Assembly: GCA_963760985.1 (NCBI GenBank)
Contig: CAVXFM010000015.1
Span: 248,001 to 312,000, forward strand
Direction of reading: 5' to 3'
Origin: JACRDG01 sp963760985
Lineage (GTDB): Bacteria; Desulfobacterota; Desulfomonilia; Desulfomonilales; Desulfomonilaceae
DNA: 64,000 nt
Below the pieces are notes generated by a model, which saw only the letters and a program-made list of their open reading frames with translations, did no database searches and was not told the DNA's origin. Shown piece by piece: positions 1 to 9,527 of the stretch. Both the position numbers and the translations under genes were made by a program. Position 1 is the stretch's first letter. Each line of letters begins with the position of its first letter.

Positions 1-164
1 CCGCTGCCAGTGAGTCGGAGCCCCCCGCGCCAAAGAAGAATCAAAAAACAAAACTCTTGGCGAGCCATATGCCGTGACATGGCGGGTTGCGAGGAGCAGG
101 AAACAGGTCCTGCCCACCACAAAACCTCGCGGCGGATGCCTCTCTGTCCGTCTGGCTCCCCCGG

Positions 165-1432
165 TCAGTCGGCACGCTTTTTGAAAAGCGCGGAAGCCAA
201 TGCGATAAACAGAATACCCATCAAAAAGATCGGTATTATCTGCGGCCAGAGCACTGCCCAGCCTGTTCCCTTGAGAAACACCCCGCGCACGATGGTAATG
301 AAGTACCGCACAGGATTCGCATAGGTAAGATATTGAATGACCGTAGGCATGTTCTCGATCGGAAACGTATATCCGGAAAGCAACACAGACGGCTGCAAGA
401 ACATGAACGACGACAATACCGCCTGTTGTTGGGTCCTGCAGAATGTGGAAATCGTAATTCCTATTGCGGAAGTCGTGATCAAAAAAATCACTGCAGTGAA
501 TCCAAAGAACAGCAAAGACCCGCGGAACGGAATGTGAAACACGAGAAAAGCCAGGGGCGTAATGACCGACAGATTGAATATGCCCAACAGGAAGCAGGGA
601 ATCGTCTTGCCCAGGATGAGTTCCATACGGGAAACCGGAGTCACCATGAGCTGCTCTATGGTGCCTAGTTCCTTTTCCCTCACTATGGCCACCGAGGTGC
701 TGACGATACTGAAGGACAAAGTGATCAGCACCAGGACCCCGGAAACGAAAAAGTCCTTGGAAAGCAGATTCGGATTGAACCACGCGCGGCTCGCATCAGT
801 CATTGCCGGAACGATCAGGTGAGGGATCGACGACTCATGCATGAGGCCTTGCATGCGATTGGTGCGCTCATCCATGATTTCCAGGGAAAACCGCTGCAAA
901 ATAGACTGAGCATATCCCGCTACCGTGCTCGCGGTGGTGGTCTCCACTCCGTCGATGAGAATGCCCACCTGTGCCGTGCGATTTCCTTTGATCCGGCGTT
1001 CCAGATCAGGAGGAATCAGGAGTGCCATGGTCGCGTCGCCGGCAAGCAGGAACCGGTCCACCTCGTGGTACAGATCCCACCTGATCCACGATCCGGAAAT
1101 ACCCTGATCGGGAAAACGCGTCGATCACCTGCCTGCTCGAGCGCGCTCCGGTCCATGTCCGCCACCACCATGGTAACATCCCGCACATCCAGGCGGCTTG
1201 CGAAGCCGAACACCAACAACTGTAAAATAGGAGCCAGGACCACGAGACGCCGGTTCTGCTTATTCCTCCTGATCTGAATGAACTCCTTGCGTATCAGATG
1301 TCGTATCCGCCTGATCCGTTCCCTAAGAGGGGAATATTGCACGTCCTGCATGGAAAGCGCAGCGCATGACTTGGCTGTGCTTGCACCGCTCCGCGTGTCG
1401 GTTGCGGGAGGATCGTTATTCTTAACTTTCAT
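165..1432 (-). CDS. ABC-2 type transporter permease (YhhJ/YbhR-like), frameshifted
   Basis: Inner-membrane permease of an ABC-2 exporter. An N-terminal membrane segment (LVVLAPILQLLVFGFAS) is followed by a large extracytoplasmic domain containing ALLIPPDLE, then a membrane block with the family signature EKELGTIEQLMVTPVSR and several more hydrophobic helices. Rejoined length is about 420 residues, normal for the family. The reading frame breaks near 1130 and again at GTAC 1068-1071, both in the sense of one extra base. The start at 1432 has no clear Shine-Dalgarno; ATG 1351 is an alternative. It lies downstream of a second permease on the same strand, a usual paired arrangement, but no ATP-binding subunit is seen; it may lie beyond the left edge. 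Substrate unknown (drug or lipid export is typical of the family). Confidence 0.85.
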
Positions 1433-1463
1433 AGTGAGCGTTCACCGCGAGGGATAAAACATG

Positions 1464-1540
1464 AACCACAAAGGCACGAAGGCACAAAGAATAATAAGAA
1501 TTGTCTTTTGACTTCTTGGTGTCTTGGTGACTTTGTGGTT
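1464..1540. repeat. MITE-like palindromic repeat between the two permease genes
   Basis: Two arms of about 28 bp (1464-1491 and 1513-1540) are inverted copies matching at 24 of 28 positions, starting AACCACAAAG and ending CTTTGTGGTT, with a 21-bp spacer. The arms consist of short tandem CAC/AAG-type words. From memory, similar 'accacaaag...caccaagaag' palindromes are scattered in many environmental bacterial genomes; I cannot confirm that here. No transposase is nearby. Confidence 0.75.
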
Positions 1541-1583
1541 GGATGTTCTGGGTTCAACAAACGACGCGCTGAACGATTACCTT

Positions 1584-2721
1584 TCATAAAACTTTCTTTT
1601 TCAGTTTCCGGGACGCGAGGAAAGTGACTGCCAGTCCAAATACCGCCAGGATCAGGGTCGGCCCTGCGATTACTTCGATTCCCCCGGCTTTCAGGTAGAT
1701 AGCCCGCAACACGAACACCAGATGCCGTGCAGGAACCAGATGAGTCAGCGGAGCGAGCCAATCGGGCATGTTGCCTATGGGGAAGACAAAGCCTGAGAGC
1801 AGAAACGAGGGAAGAAACGTCCCCAGAAGCGCGAGCTGAGTCGCGTAGTACTGGTTCGATGCGACTACCGAGATCAGAAACCCGAGAGACAGCGCTCCCA
1901 CCAGGAACACACTGGCCACGAGAAACATGAGGAGCAAACTTCCGCGAAAAGGCACCTGAAACACATAGTGTCCCATCAGGTACACCATGAGCAAGTCCAG
2001 GTATCCCAACCCGAAATAGGGAATCAGTTTGCCGACAATGAGTTCTCTGGATTTGACCGGCGTGGAAATCAGTTGCTCCATGGTGCCGGTTTCTCGCTCA
2101 CGCGCGATGGTCAGGGACGTGAGCAGCGCGGCCATCACCATCATGATAATCGCAATGAGCCCGGGTATGATGTTGTTGCGGCTCTGAAGCTCAGGGTTGT
2201 ACAAGAGCTTTATCCGGGGGTCCAGGGGCTGAGTCACGCGATGCGCGATAGCCTGGCGAACGAGGGACTTGATCTTCAAGTCAGACTCGAAGGTGGTCGC
2301 AATCGTCTCCAGATACACGATCGCGAGCCCTGCCCGTGTCGAATCCGACCCGTCGACCAGCGCCTGAACGGTGGTCAGGTTACCTTTCTTGAGATTGCGG
2401 CTGAAATCATAGGGGATGATAATTCCCGCGCTGATCCTGTTTCGGTCTATCTCGGACACGATGTCTGCGTACCGGTCGGTCCGAAACACCAACGTAAAGT
2501 ACCCCGGAACTGGTCAGCCGATCCACGAATTCCCGCGATTGCGGCGAGCGGTCCTGATCCCACACCCCGATGGGAATGTGGTCCACGTCCAGTGAAAGCG
2601 CGTACCCGAACAAAAACATCAGCACCACGGGTATGCCCAGAGCGAGATACATGGACCGGGAATCGCGCACGATCTGCCTGGCCTCTTTACGCGCGACAGC
2701 CATCACGCGGGGGAGATTCAT
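1584..2721 (-). CDS. ABC-2 type transporter permease, frameshifted
   Basis: Second ABC-2 permease, about 379 residues once rejoined. An N-terminal helix (YLALGIPVVLMFLFGYAL) is followed by a soluble domain with the IIIPYDFSRNLKKG stretch, then a multi-helix C-terminus with the signature RERETGTMEQLISTPVKSRE. The frame breaks at GTAC 2499-2502 on an extra G, and removing it restores SSGYFTLVFRTDRY. ATG 2721 (MNLPRVMAVARKEARQI) is preferred over the upstream ATG 2763 because it begins the conserved region and has a short GAGG upstream. It precedes the other permease on the same strand, so the two probably form one heterodimeric exporter. Function beyond ABC-2 export is not visible. Confidence 0.85.
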
Positions 2722-2993
2722 GGCAGCCTCGGTCCGGAACGCACACACACTCGCACACCGCACTTATAGTGAGCCCCATTGCAATTCGCGACAACCTGAA
2801 GAAAAGCCTTCAAGAGGGCAACACCGCTTAACCGGATTCGAGCGGTCGCCTTCTGGCACGCCGGATAGTGGGGCGCATTGCACGCGAGTTGCTCTGGCGC
2901 GCGACGAAGCGGCTGCGAATCGGCTTTCAGTATGCCGCGATATTCAATGCGCTCCACTATATTTCCGTGAATCACGGGCATCGTGTGGCTGCT

Positions 2994-3503
2994 TCATCCG
3001 CCCCAGGGCATGTTTGCATAGATCTCGGAAAGCTTGTCGCGAAAGTCTCTGAAGAATCTCTCATGCTCCTTTTCCCACTTGGAGAGCATCAAGAGAGCGT
3101 CTTTCGGTTTGCCATCGACTTTCTCGGCCATCTTCGCGTAGAAGTCGCTCAAATCCTTTTCAATAAGCCACGCGGTATTGAACACGGTGACGTCCGGAAT
3201 CATGGACCCTTCAATGCATTGCTCCAGGAATTCAACCCGCGCACGCTCATCGAAATAGTTCGTCGGCTCCAACGCCAAGCTTTTCACTTCCTCCAGGTTG
3301 ATCTGGCCTTCGGCTTTGAGTTCTTTGAGTATGCCGGTGATGAACGCGATGTGTCCCTCTTCTTCCTTGATCAATCGTTTGAACGCACTCACCGCGGCTC
3401 CCATGCCCATGCGTTCAAGGGATTGGCGGAAGAAATTCACGCCCGTTTGTTCCTGGTTGAGAGCGTACTCGAAAATCTTGATCACATTTTCCTTAGGTAC
3501 CAT
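2994..3503 (-). CDS. Ferritin-like / rubrerythrin-family protein
   Basis: A 169-residue four-helix-bundle protein of the ferritin-like diiron superfamily. Candidate metal ligands lie in regular positions: EYALNQEQTG near the N-terminus, EEEGH around residue 50, an EKDLSDFY helix and WEKEHERFF near the C-terminus. It lacks the C-terminal rubredoxin domain of classical rubrerythrin, so it belongs to the short erythrin-like group linked to peroxide or iron handling in anaerobes. The ATG at 3503 follows GGAAG at a good distance. It is intact. It sits between the M48 protease and the ABC permease genes, all on the minus strand, but gaps of more than 150 bp argue against tight coupling. Confidence 0.85.
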   Translation of the reverse strand: MVPKENVIKIFEYALNQEQTGVNFFRQSLERMGMGAAVSAFKRLIKEEEGHIAFITGILKELKAEGQINLEEVKSLALEPTNYFDERARVEFLEQCIEGSMIPDVTVFNTAWLIEKDLSDFYAKMAEKVDGKPKDALLMLSKWEKEHERFFRDFRDKLSEIYANMPWGG

Positions 3504-3655
3504 CTGGTTGCTTCCTTTCTGTCTTGCCGGAAAGGCGTTTTGCGTAATCGTGCGGGATCGCGCGGCCTTGTGTCTTTGTGTCCCGGTTGATTTCTTGTGT
3601 GCTCAGTGGTCCGTTTCCCTCGTGCGTCGAGGAACATCATTCCCGCGAACCGCTC

Positions 3656-4916
3656 TCAAACCGATCCTCCGGCTTCAAGCTTTCTGATCCGGTCCTTGAG
3701 CGGTGGATGCGAGTAATGGAACCACGCATACAAGGGATGCGGATTCAGATTCGCGAGATTATCACGGGCCAATCGTTTCAATGCCGTGATTAACGGCACC
3801 GCGCTCCCGAGAAGGCTCGCGGCAAAACTGTCCGCCTGCCTTTCAAACCGTCTGGACAAGCTCGCATACGCGGGCCTCACGAAGAAACCCCGCGCGGCTC
3901 CAAAAAATTGCGATCAAAAACAGCCCCACGTACGACCGAGCCGGATCGTAGCCGAATGTCTCAGACAGTAGGTTCCAGTTCAAGAGCTCGTACGTCAAGA
4001 AGAATCCGATGAGCATACCCGTTTGGCTTATGAGATACGACTTCAAAATGTGCCTGAGCCTGAAATGGCCTAACTCGTGCGCCAGTACTCCGAGTATCTC
4101 GTCATGGGTGTGAGACGACACGAGCGTGTCAAAGAGCACCACGCGCTTGCTTTTGCCCAAGCCCGTAAAATACGCGTTGGAATGACCGCTGCGCCGCGTC
4201 GCGTCCATTTGAAATATGCCTCGCGGATTCAGGCCTGACCGTCGGGCCATCGCGTCCACCTTCTCTGCGAGAATCCTGTCTTCCAGGGGAACGAACGTGT
4301 TGAAGAGCGGAGCGATCACGATGGGATAGAGTATTACCATGATCAACTGGAAAAGGGATATTGCCACGGTCGCCCACAACCACCAGCGCTGAGGGGACGC
4401 ACTCACAATCCAGAGCACCGATCCGAGGACTACCACCAGCAAAACCACCGAAATCGCTGCTCCCTTGGCCTGGTCGGCTGCCCACGTCTTGAGGGTGGAC
4501 TTGTTAAAACCGAAGCGTTCCTCTACCACAAAGGTATGGACATAGTCCCACGGCAGATCGAGAATAAAGAAAATTGCCGCGAGCGCGACGAAAAAGGCCA
4601 CCCCCGAACCCACGAATCCGGTTCCCAGGCCCGTGAGCCAACTATCGAGACCCAAGAGCGCGCCGGAAAGGATCACCGCGAGGAGCACCAGATCCGTCAC
4701 GGCCTTGTGCGCCATGGCCAGTCGACTGTTTGCCAGCGTGTATGCATTGCTGCGCTCAAAACGCTGGGGGTCCACGAAATCCTGGAAACCCTCCGGCACT
4801 CTATCTCCGAAGCGCCTCACATGGTCGCGGTTGAGCTGTTCCATCCAAAGGAACAACCCCAGCTGCACCAGATAGACCGCGACAAAACTGAGACTGATTA
4901 CGTTCCATTGAGTCAT
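3656..4916 (-). CDS. M48 family membrane metalloprotease (Ste24/CAAX-protease type), frameshifted
   Basis: Integral-membrane zinc protease of about 420 residues. Several hydrophobic helices precede the zinc-binding motif HELGHFRLRH near residue 280, and the third-ligand region FERQADSFAA lies downstream, as in M48A (Ste24-like) enzymes. The C-terminal segment YSHPPLKDRIRKLE is also typical. The frame breaks near 3905 at a run of six T on the coding strand (IAI then FFGAARGFF). Bacterial members are thought to act in membrane protein quality control; the substrate is unknown. It is transcribed divergently from the cyclase gene at 5187. Length and motif order match full-length members, so I regard it as functional. 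Confidence 0.85.
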
Positions 4917-5084
4917 CGTGCTTCACCCTGTGTCTAATCAAGTGACCACACTCCGGATCTTTCATGCGTGCGCGGTTTCTCGTAAGCGGTACTGAGCGTC
5001 ACCGAACATAACCCTCGGTCCGGCCATTCCCCACCTGAGTTTCTTCGACCTCGCGTGGTGATATGGTTCGCTTTTCGTCAATTG

Positions 5085-5134
5085 ATACTGAACCGCAAGG
5101 GAGAATTCAAAGCATTCTCAAGGCGTTTCAGTAT
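5085..5134. repeat. REP-like palindromic element
   Basis: Outer arms ATACTGAACCGC (5085-5096) and GCGTTTCAGTAT (5123-5134) pair at 11 of 12 positions. Inner arms GAGAAT (5101-5106) and ATTCTC (5114-5119) pair perfectly. It lies in the 270-bp divergent intergenic region between the protease and cyclase genes. Its right arm resembles sequence at 35793-35825, 30417-30454 and 33029-33058. Confidence 0.6.
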
Positions 5135-5186
5135 AGCATGACCGCAGTGAACCATGGTATCGGCCGCGTGCACACGGAGTTGTCAC

Positions 5187-5849
5187 ATGCCTCTGTACGA
5201 CGCTACTTTGCCTCTCAGAGCCGGGATTGTGACGTTTCCCGGGGATCCCGCCTTCGCAATGGAGCCGCTTTTCCAATCCGCGAAAGGCGATCCGTTCAAC
5301 CTGAGCGCCCTGCGCCTCAGCACCCACATGGGCACCCACGTGGACCCGCCCTTGCACTACATCGACGCAGCGGGTGCGGTGGACGCAATCCTTTTGGAAA
5401 ACCTCGTAGGTCCGGGAGTCGTCCTGGACATGAGAGGCAGATCGGTCATCGACCGCGTCGCGCTCGCACAATCAGATGCGGCAAATCACACCCGGATCCT
5501 CCTGAAGACCGACAACGGTGACAAACTCCTGGCATCAACCTTTTGCGAAGACTATGTGTCTCTTACCGAAGACGCCGCGCACTATCTGGTGGAACGAGGA
5601 GTAAAACTGGTGGGCATCGACTATCTGTCCATCGAGCCGTACGCGAACGTAAGCGCACCTGTACATCGGATACTGCTCCACACGGGCGTGCTGATCGTCG
5701 AAGGAGCGCTGCTCGCACACATTCCCGCAGGTGAATGCAAGATCTATTGCCTCCCGCTCAGGATTGCGGGCGCAGATGGAGCACCCGCGCGACTCATCGT
5801 GGAGACACTGGCTGACCATGAAAAGGTGGAGATCACACCGGGAGTTTAG
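5187..5849 (+). CDS. Cyclase-family hydrolase (kynurenine formamidase-like)
   Basis: A 220-residue metal-dependent hydrolase of the cyclase/KynB superfamily. The signature HMGTHVDPPLHY (HxGTHxDxPxH) near residue 50 provides the metal ligands; downstream GIDYLSIEP and HRILLHTGVLIVEGA match the rest of the fold. I chose ATG 5187 because GGAG precedes it at 5176-5179 and the protein then begins MPLYDATLPL, as usual in the family; an upstream in-frame ATG at 5154 adds 11 residues without a good ribosome site. The gene is intact and convergent with the RND exporter 34 bp downstream. The substrate could be formylkynurenine or another amide or lactone; no kynurenine-pathway genes are nearby. Confidence 0.85.
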   Translation: MPLYDATLPLRAGIVTFPGDPAFAMEPLFQSAKGDPFNLSALRLSTHMGTHVDPPLHYIDAAGAVDAILLENLVGPGVVLDMRGRSVIDRVALAQSDAANHTRILLKTDNGDKLLASTFCEDYVSLTEDAAHYLVERGVKLVGIDYLSIEPYANVSAPVHRILLHTGVLIVEGALLAHIPAGECKIYCLPLRIAGADGAPARLIVETLADHEKVEITPGV

Positions 5850-5883
5850 GAGAAGCCGTCGATCCTCAGGATCGGAGATCGCC

Positions 5884-8288
5884 TTATTCGCACACGGCAG
5901 ACTCTGCTTCGTCAGGCGCAGGTGCCCTTGCAGCCGCTTCCTTCTCACAGAGCTTCCTGATGGTCCGCCTGATCCGCGACGACCAGAGGATCAGCGATTG
6001 CAGGAAAATCAGGTCGCCGTACAGGCCGAGCACAATAGAAGCACACCCCAAAATGCCGAAAAACACCACCGGCCGAAACGGGGACACGGTGAGGGCCAGA
6101 AAACCGAACAATGTCACCGTGGACCATGAGGCAATCTGCTTCGCAGTGAGCCGGTACGCCACTCTCACGCCGTCCTGCACGCGTTCCGTCGGATGCAGGG
6201 TTATTTCTCTCTTGAGTTGCGTGAGGAAGTGGATGGTGTTGTCTACTGCCAAACCGATCGCCACGGTAGCCGCGAAAACCGTCACGCTATCCAGGGGAAT
6301 CCCGAACCAGCCCATGATCCCGAAAACCGCTGCAACCGGTGGGATATTGGGCACCAGACAGACCAGCCCGAGTACAGGCGAGCCCATCTGAATCATCATC
6401 AACACCACGATGATCGCGGCCGCGAGAAACATGGAACGAATCTGATCCCTGATCAAGCTCGTCGTCTGATCGTCAATTATCGCAAGCTCGCCGGTCACCT
6501 GCGTTCGCGCGATGCCCTTCATGGTATCTGCAGCAATGGACCGTATCTGGGCGATGGTGTTCGCCAGAGGCACGTCAGGGGAGTTCTTGATACGTATCCC
6601 AATGTGACAGCGGTCGAACCCGGGGGTGACGTGTCGTCGTAACAACCGCTTGCCTTCGGGATTGAACGAAGTGACCACGAAGAGTTGGGGAATCAGGTCA
6701 GGATTGCTGAAAAGCGCTTCGGGGCTCGCGGACGACGTGTCCCCTACGAAACTGTTCAGGGTACTGAAGCAAAGACAGGATAGAATCCGTGGTCACCACT
6801 TCCGGAACCGCTCTGAGACGCTCCTCCAGTAGCATCACCTTCTTCCACACTTCCGGCTTCTTGAACGTGTTTGGCTTTGCGTCGAGCACCAATTCCAGGG
6901 TACTGCACCGGCGTGAGGTTGTGTTCCACGAACTGGATATCTTTGATCTCACGCGTCTTGTCGCTCAGCATGCGCATGATCTGCGTGTCGCTGCGAATAA
7001 AGGGAGTGGCCGCGAATAAGCATACGGTCAGTGCCATTCCTGCGTACACGAACCATCGGTACCGGCGGAAGATCAGATCTTCAATTTTCTCCAAAACCGT
7101 GCCGAGCCAGTCCCGCAGCAGACCGCTTTGCTCAGGCGTGTCCAGGGTCTTCAGTCTGATGAAAAAAGCGGGCGTCAGGATCATCGCGAGGGAAAAGCAG
7201 ATCAAAATTCCCACTGACATGATGAACCCCAACTGCCGCACCATGGGAATGGAGCTTACCATAAGAGTCCCGAACCCGACCGAAGTGGTGGATGAGCAAA
7301 TCAGACACGGGCGTCCGAGCCATCTGACGGTTTGCTTGATCGCGCCGATCTTGTCCTGAGTGGTCTTGTGATATTGGTGGTACCGCACGACCATATGAAT
7401 AACGATCTCAACCGTGGTGATCGGTATGAATCCGAATGAAAGAGCGGTGGTGGAATTCAGCGGTATCCCCAGTATGGCCATCAATCCCAAGATCCACAGG
7501 ACGCACAGGCAGAGAATGAAGTTGGTGATGGCCGTGACACGAGCGCTCTTGAACACGTACCAGGAAACCACCGTTCCTATGAGCATGCACAATATGCCGA
7601 AGATGATACCGGTCTCCACATTGTAATTCACGATCGCTTGCCGGATCAACGGAGGGCCGATCACCCGAAACTCCGTGCCCGGAGCCATGTTCTCCTTCAC
7701 CACCGATTCCGCTTCCGAAACTACTTGCTTGCACGCGGCCAGATCCAGGCGCCAGCGCTCGTCCACCCGGACGAGAATTCCCAGAGTCTTCAGATCGGAC
7801 GACACCAGCAGGTCGATGAGCGGTAATGCCTTTTTCAGAGTCGCCAGGGTCGCAGGATCCGGGAGCGTCGGCTCTCCATGGTTGGTCTGTAATATGGGAA
7901 AATTGCCGAGCAAACCCTTCCTTTTCTGAAAGACCCGCAGATTGGACAAACTCACTACTTCCGCCACTTTGTCGATGCGGCCGATTCCCTGAGTGATCTG
8001 TTTCAGCCCTTTCAAGACTCGAGGATCGTCTGCGCCGAGCGGGTTTTTCAAAGCAAAGAGCATGAACTCTTCATTGCCGAACGACGCAACAAAGCTTTCA
8101 TATTCATGATATTCCGGGGATTCGGTGTCAATCCCGGATCTGAGGGTAGGATCGGTCTCCAGCCGCGGCACATGCCACGCGAGGATTACGGTGATCACCG
8201 CGATCACCGCGACGAGGAACCGACGATAATCCACGATAAGATCGAGACGATTGGTTTGTGAAAGGTCCAGCTTATCCTTTGGTGGCAT
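5884..8288 (-). CDS. RND superfamily exporter (MMPL type), frameshifted
   Basis: About 800-residue transporter with two repeats of one N-terminal helix, a large periplasmic loop and a block of five helices. Repeat 1 has FGFIPITTVEIVIHMVVRYH and repeat 2 has FAATVAIGLAVDNTIHFL, both in the usual RND TM4 position. The size and symmetric halves fit the MMPL/HAE3 group, which often exports lipids or hydrophobic molecules. The frame breaks at GTAC 6900-6903 and 6761-6764; deleting the extra base after each GTAC restores VQYLELVLDA and LQYLNSFVGD. ATG 8288 is preceded by a GGAA-type site. It diverges from the TetR/megasynthase operon, so it could be co-regulated and carry that product, but this is inference. 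Confidence 0.85.
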
Positions 8289-8468
8289 AGCAATTTCCTG
8301 GAGAAACGCCTCGGAATCAACGCATGACCCGGAATTGGCGATGGGGGTAGCGTGGAAGCTCCGGCTGACGGTTGTTCGGAAAAAATACCCTATTATTGCG
8401 GGTCAGGTCAATGAGGAGTTGCCTGGATGTCTGGGGAATCAGTGTACGAGCGGGGTGGGAAAAACCTC

Positions 8469-8498
8469 TTGACATGTGACCGACGAGTTCAGTAAGAA
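8469..8498 (+). promoter_or_regulatory. Candidate promoter of the TetR/megasynthase operon
   Basis: A perfect -35 hexamer TTGACA at 8469-8474 is followed, 18 bp later, by a poor -10 (TAAGAA, 8493-8498). The palindrome at 8514-8544 lies just downstream, where a bound repressor would block initiation or early elongation. Confidence 0.45.
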
Positions 8499-8513
8499 TG
8501 GCGTATGACGAAC

Positions 8514-8544
8514 TGGTCAGTCACTAATTCCGCATGACTGACCA
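8514..8544. promoter_or_regulatory. Perfect inverted repeat, probable TetR operator
   Basis: TGGTCAGTCA (8514-8523) and TGACTGACCA (8535-8544) are exact inverted copies separated by 11 bp. The site lies between the candidate promoter and the start codon of the TetR gene, the typical position for autorepression, and would also control the megasynthase genes in the same operon and possibly the divergent RND gene. Confidence 0.75.
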
Positions 8545-8566
8545 TTCTGCTTTCTTGGAGGTATGC

Positions 8567-9527
8567 ATGGAAGCCTCGATCGAGGCCCAAATCCTCGCGG
8601 TCATCGCGAAAACCAAAGCCCATAAGGACACCTTCGCGGTCCCGGAACTCGTCCGCATCCTCAAGAACGAGTTGAGCCGAGAGCCGATGGAAATGCTCGC
8701 AGCCCAGGACGTGGTGCTTGGCTTTGTCCATAAAGCTGTGGATGCCCTTCTGGCCTCGCCGTTGTACTCGGACGCGTTACTCAGGGAGTTTTACCGCAGC
8801 GTCATCGATGTGGCTGCTTCAGTCGACATTCCCCGGGAAGGTCTCCTGGAGGATTTGCTCTTTCAGACGCTTCGGAGGCCGCCCGCGACAGAACGACCGC
8901 AACGGAAGAAGCAGAGGGACGCGCGCGACGAGGATCATGCAGTCTGCGCTCGACGAATTCTCGGAACGTGGATTCCATGCCACCACCATCGAATCCATCG
9001 CGGAACGCGCGGGCATCGCAAAAGGAACGGTCTATCGATATTTCAAGACCAAGGACGCATTGTTCACTGCTCTGAAGGAGGACACGATTTCCGAGTTCGT
9101 GGAACTGGCTCGTGTGGACCTTAGCCGCGAAAAAGACGTGCTGAAGATCATCGAGAGCGTCATCCGCATGTATCTGAGTTTTTTTGAAAAGAATTCCGCG
9201 TTTTACAAAGTCATTGTCCAGGAACAACGGGATTTCGGCCGCGAGTTCTCTGAGAAATTCATCAATGAACTCATCCTCGCGTTGCCGGGCTTGAAACGGA
9301 GATGCTGGCAAGCCTCACGAATGGGAAGACTGAAACAAATGAATTATTTCACGGTCTTTTACGGCATCATCGGATTTCTCAACGGGGTGATCCAGAAATG
9401 GCTGCATGAAGGTGGAGAAGGATCTCTGCTGGATGACATCGAAACCGTAAAAGAGCTGCTTTTCTACGGCATTGTAATCCCGCCTGAAGAATCGGCAAAG
9501 CCGAATGGATTGAGGGTAAATTCATGA
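8567..9527 (+). CDS. TetR/AcrR family regulator with N-terminal extension, frameshifted
   Basis: The C-terminal 200 residues are a TetR repressor: recognition region TIESIAERAGIAKGTVYRYF, then a ligand-binding domain ending in MNYFTVFYGIIGFLNGVIQKWLH. About 115 residues that I do not recognise (beginning MEASIEAQILAVIAKTKA) precede the DNA-binding domain. The two parts are in different frames, joined near 8915 around GACGCGCGCGACG by one extra base. ATG 8567 is chosen because GGAGG lies five bases upstream; the earlier in-frame ATG 8534 falls inside the operator. The sequence around 9295-9340 may hide a compensated indel. The stop overlaps the megasynthase start (ATGA), indicating translational coupling. 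Likely an autorepressor of the operon. Confidence 0.8.
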
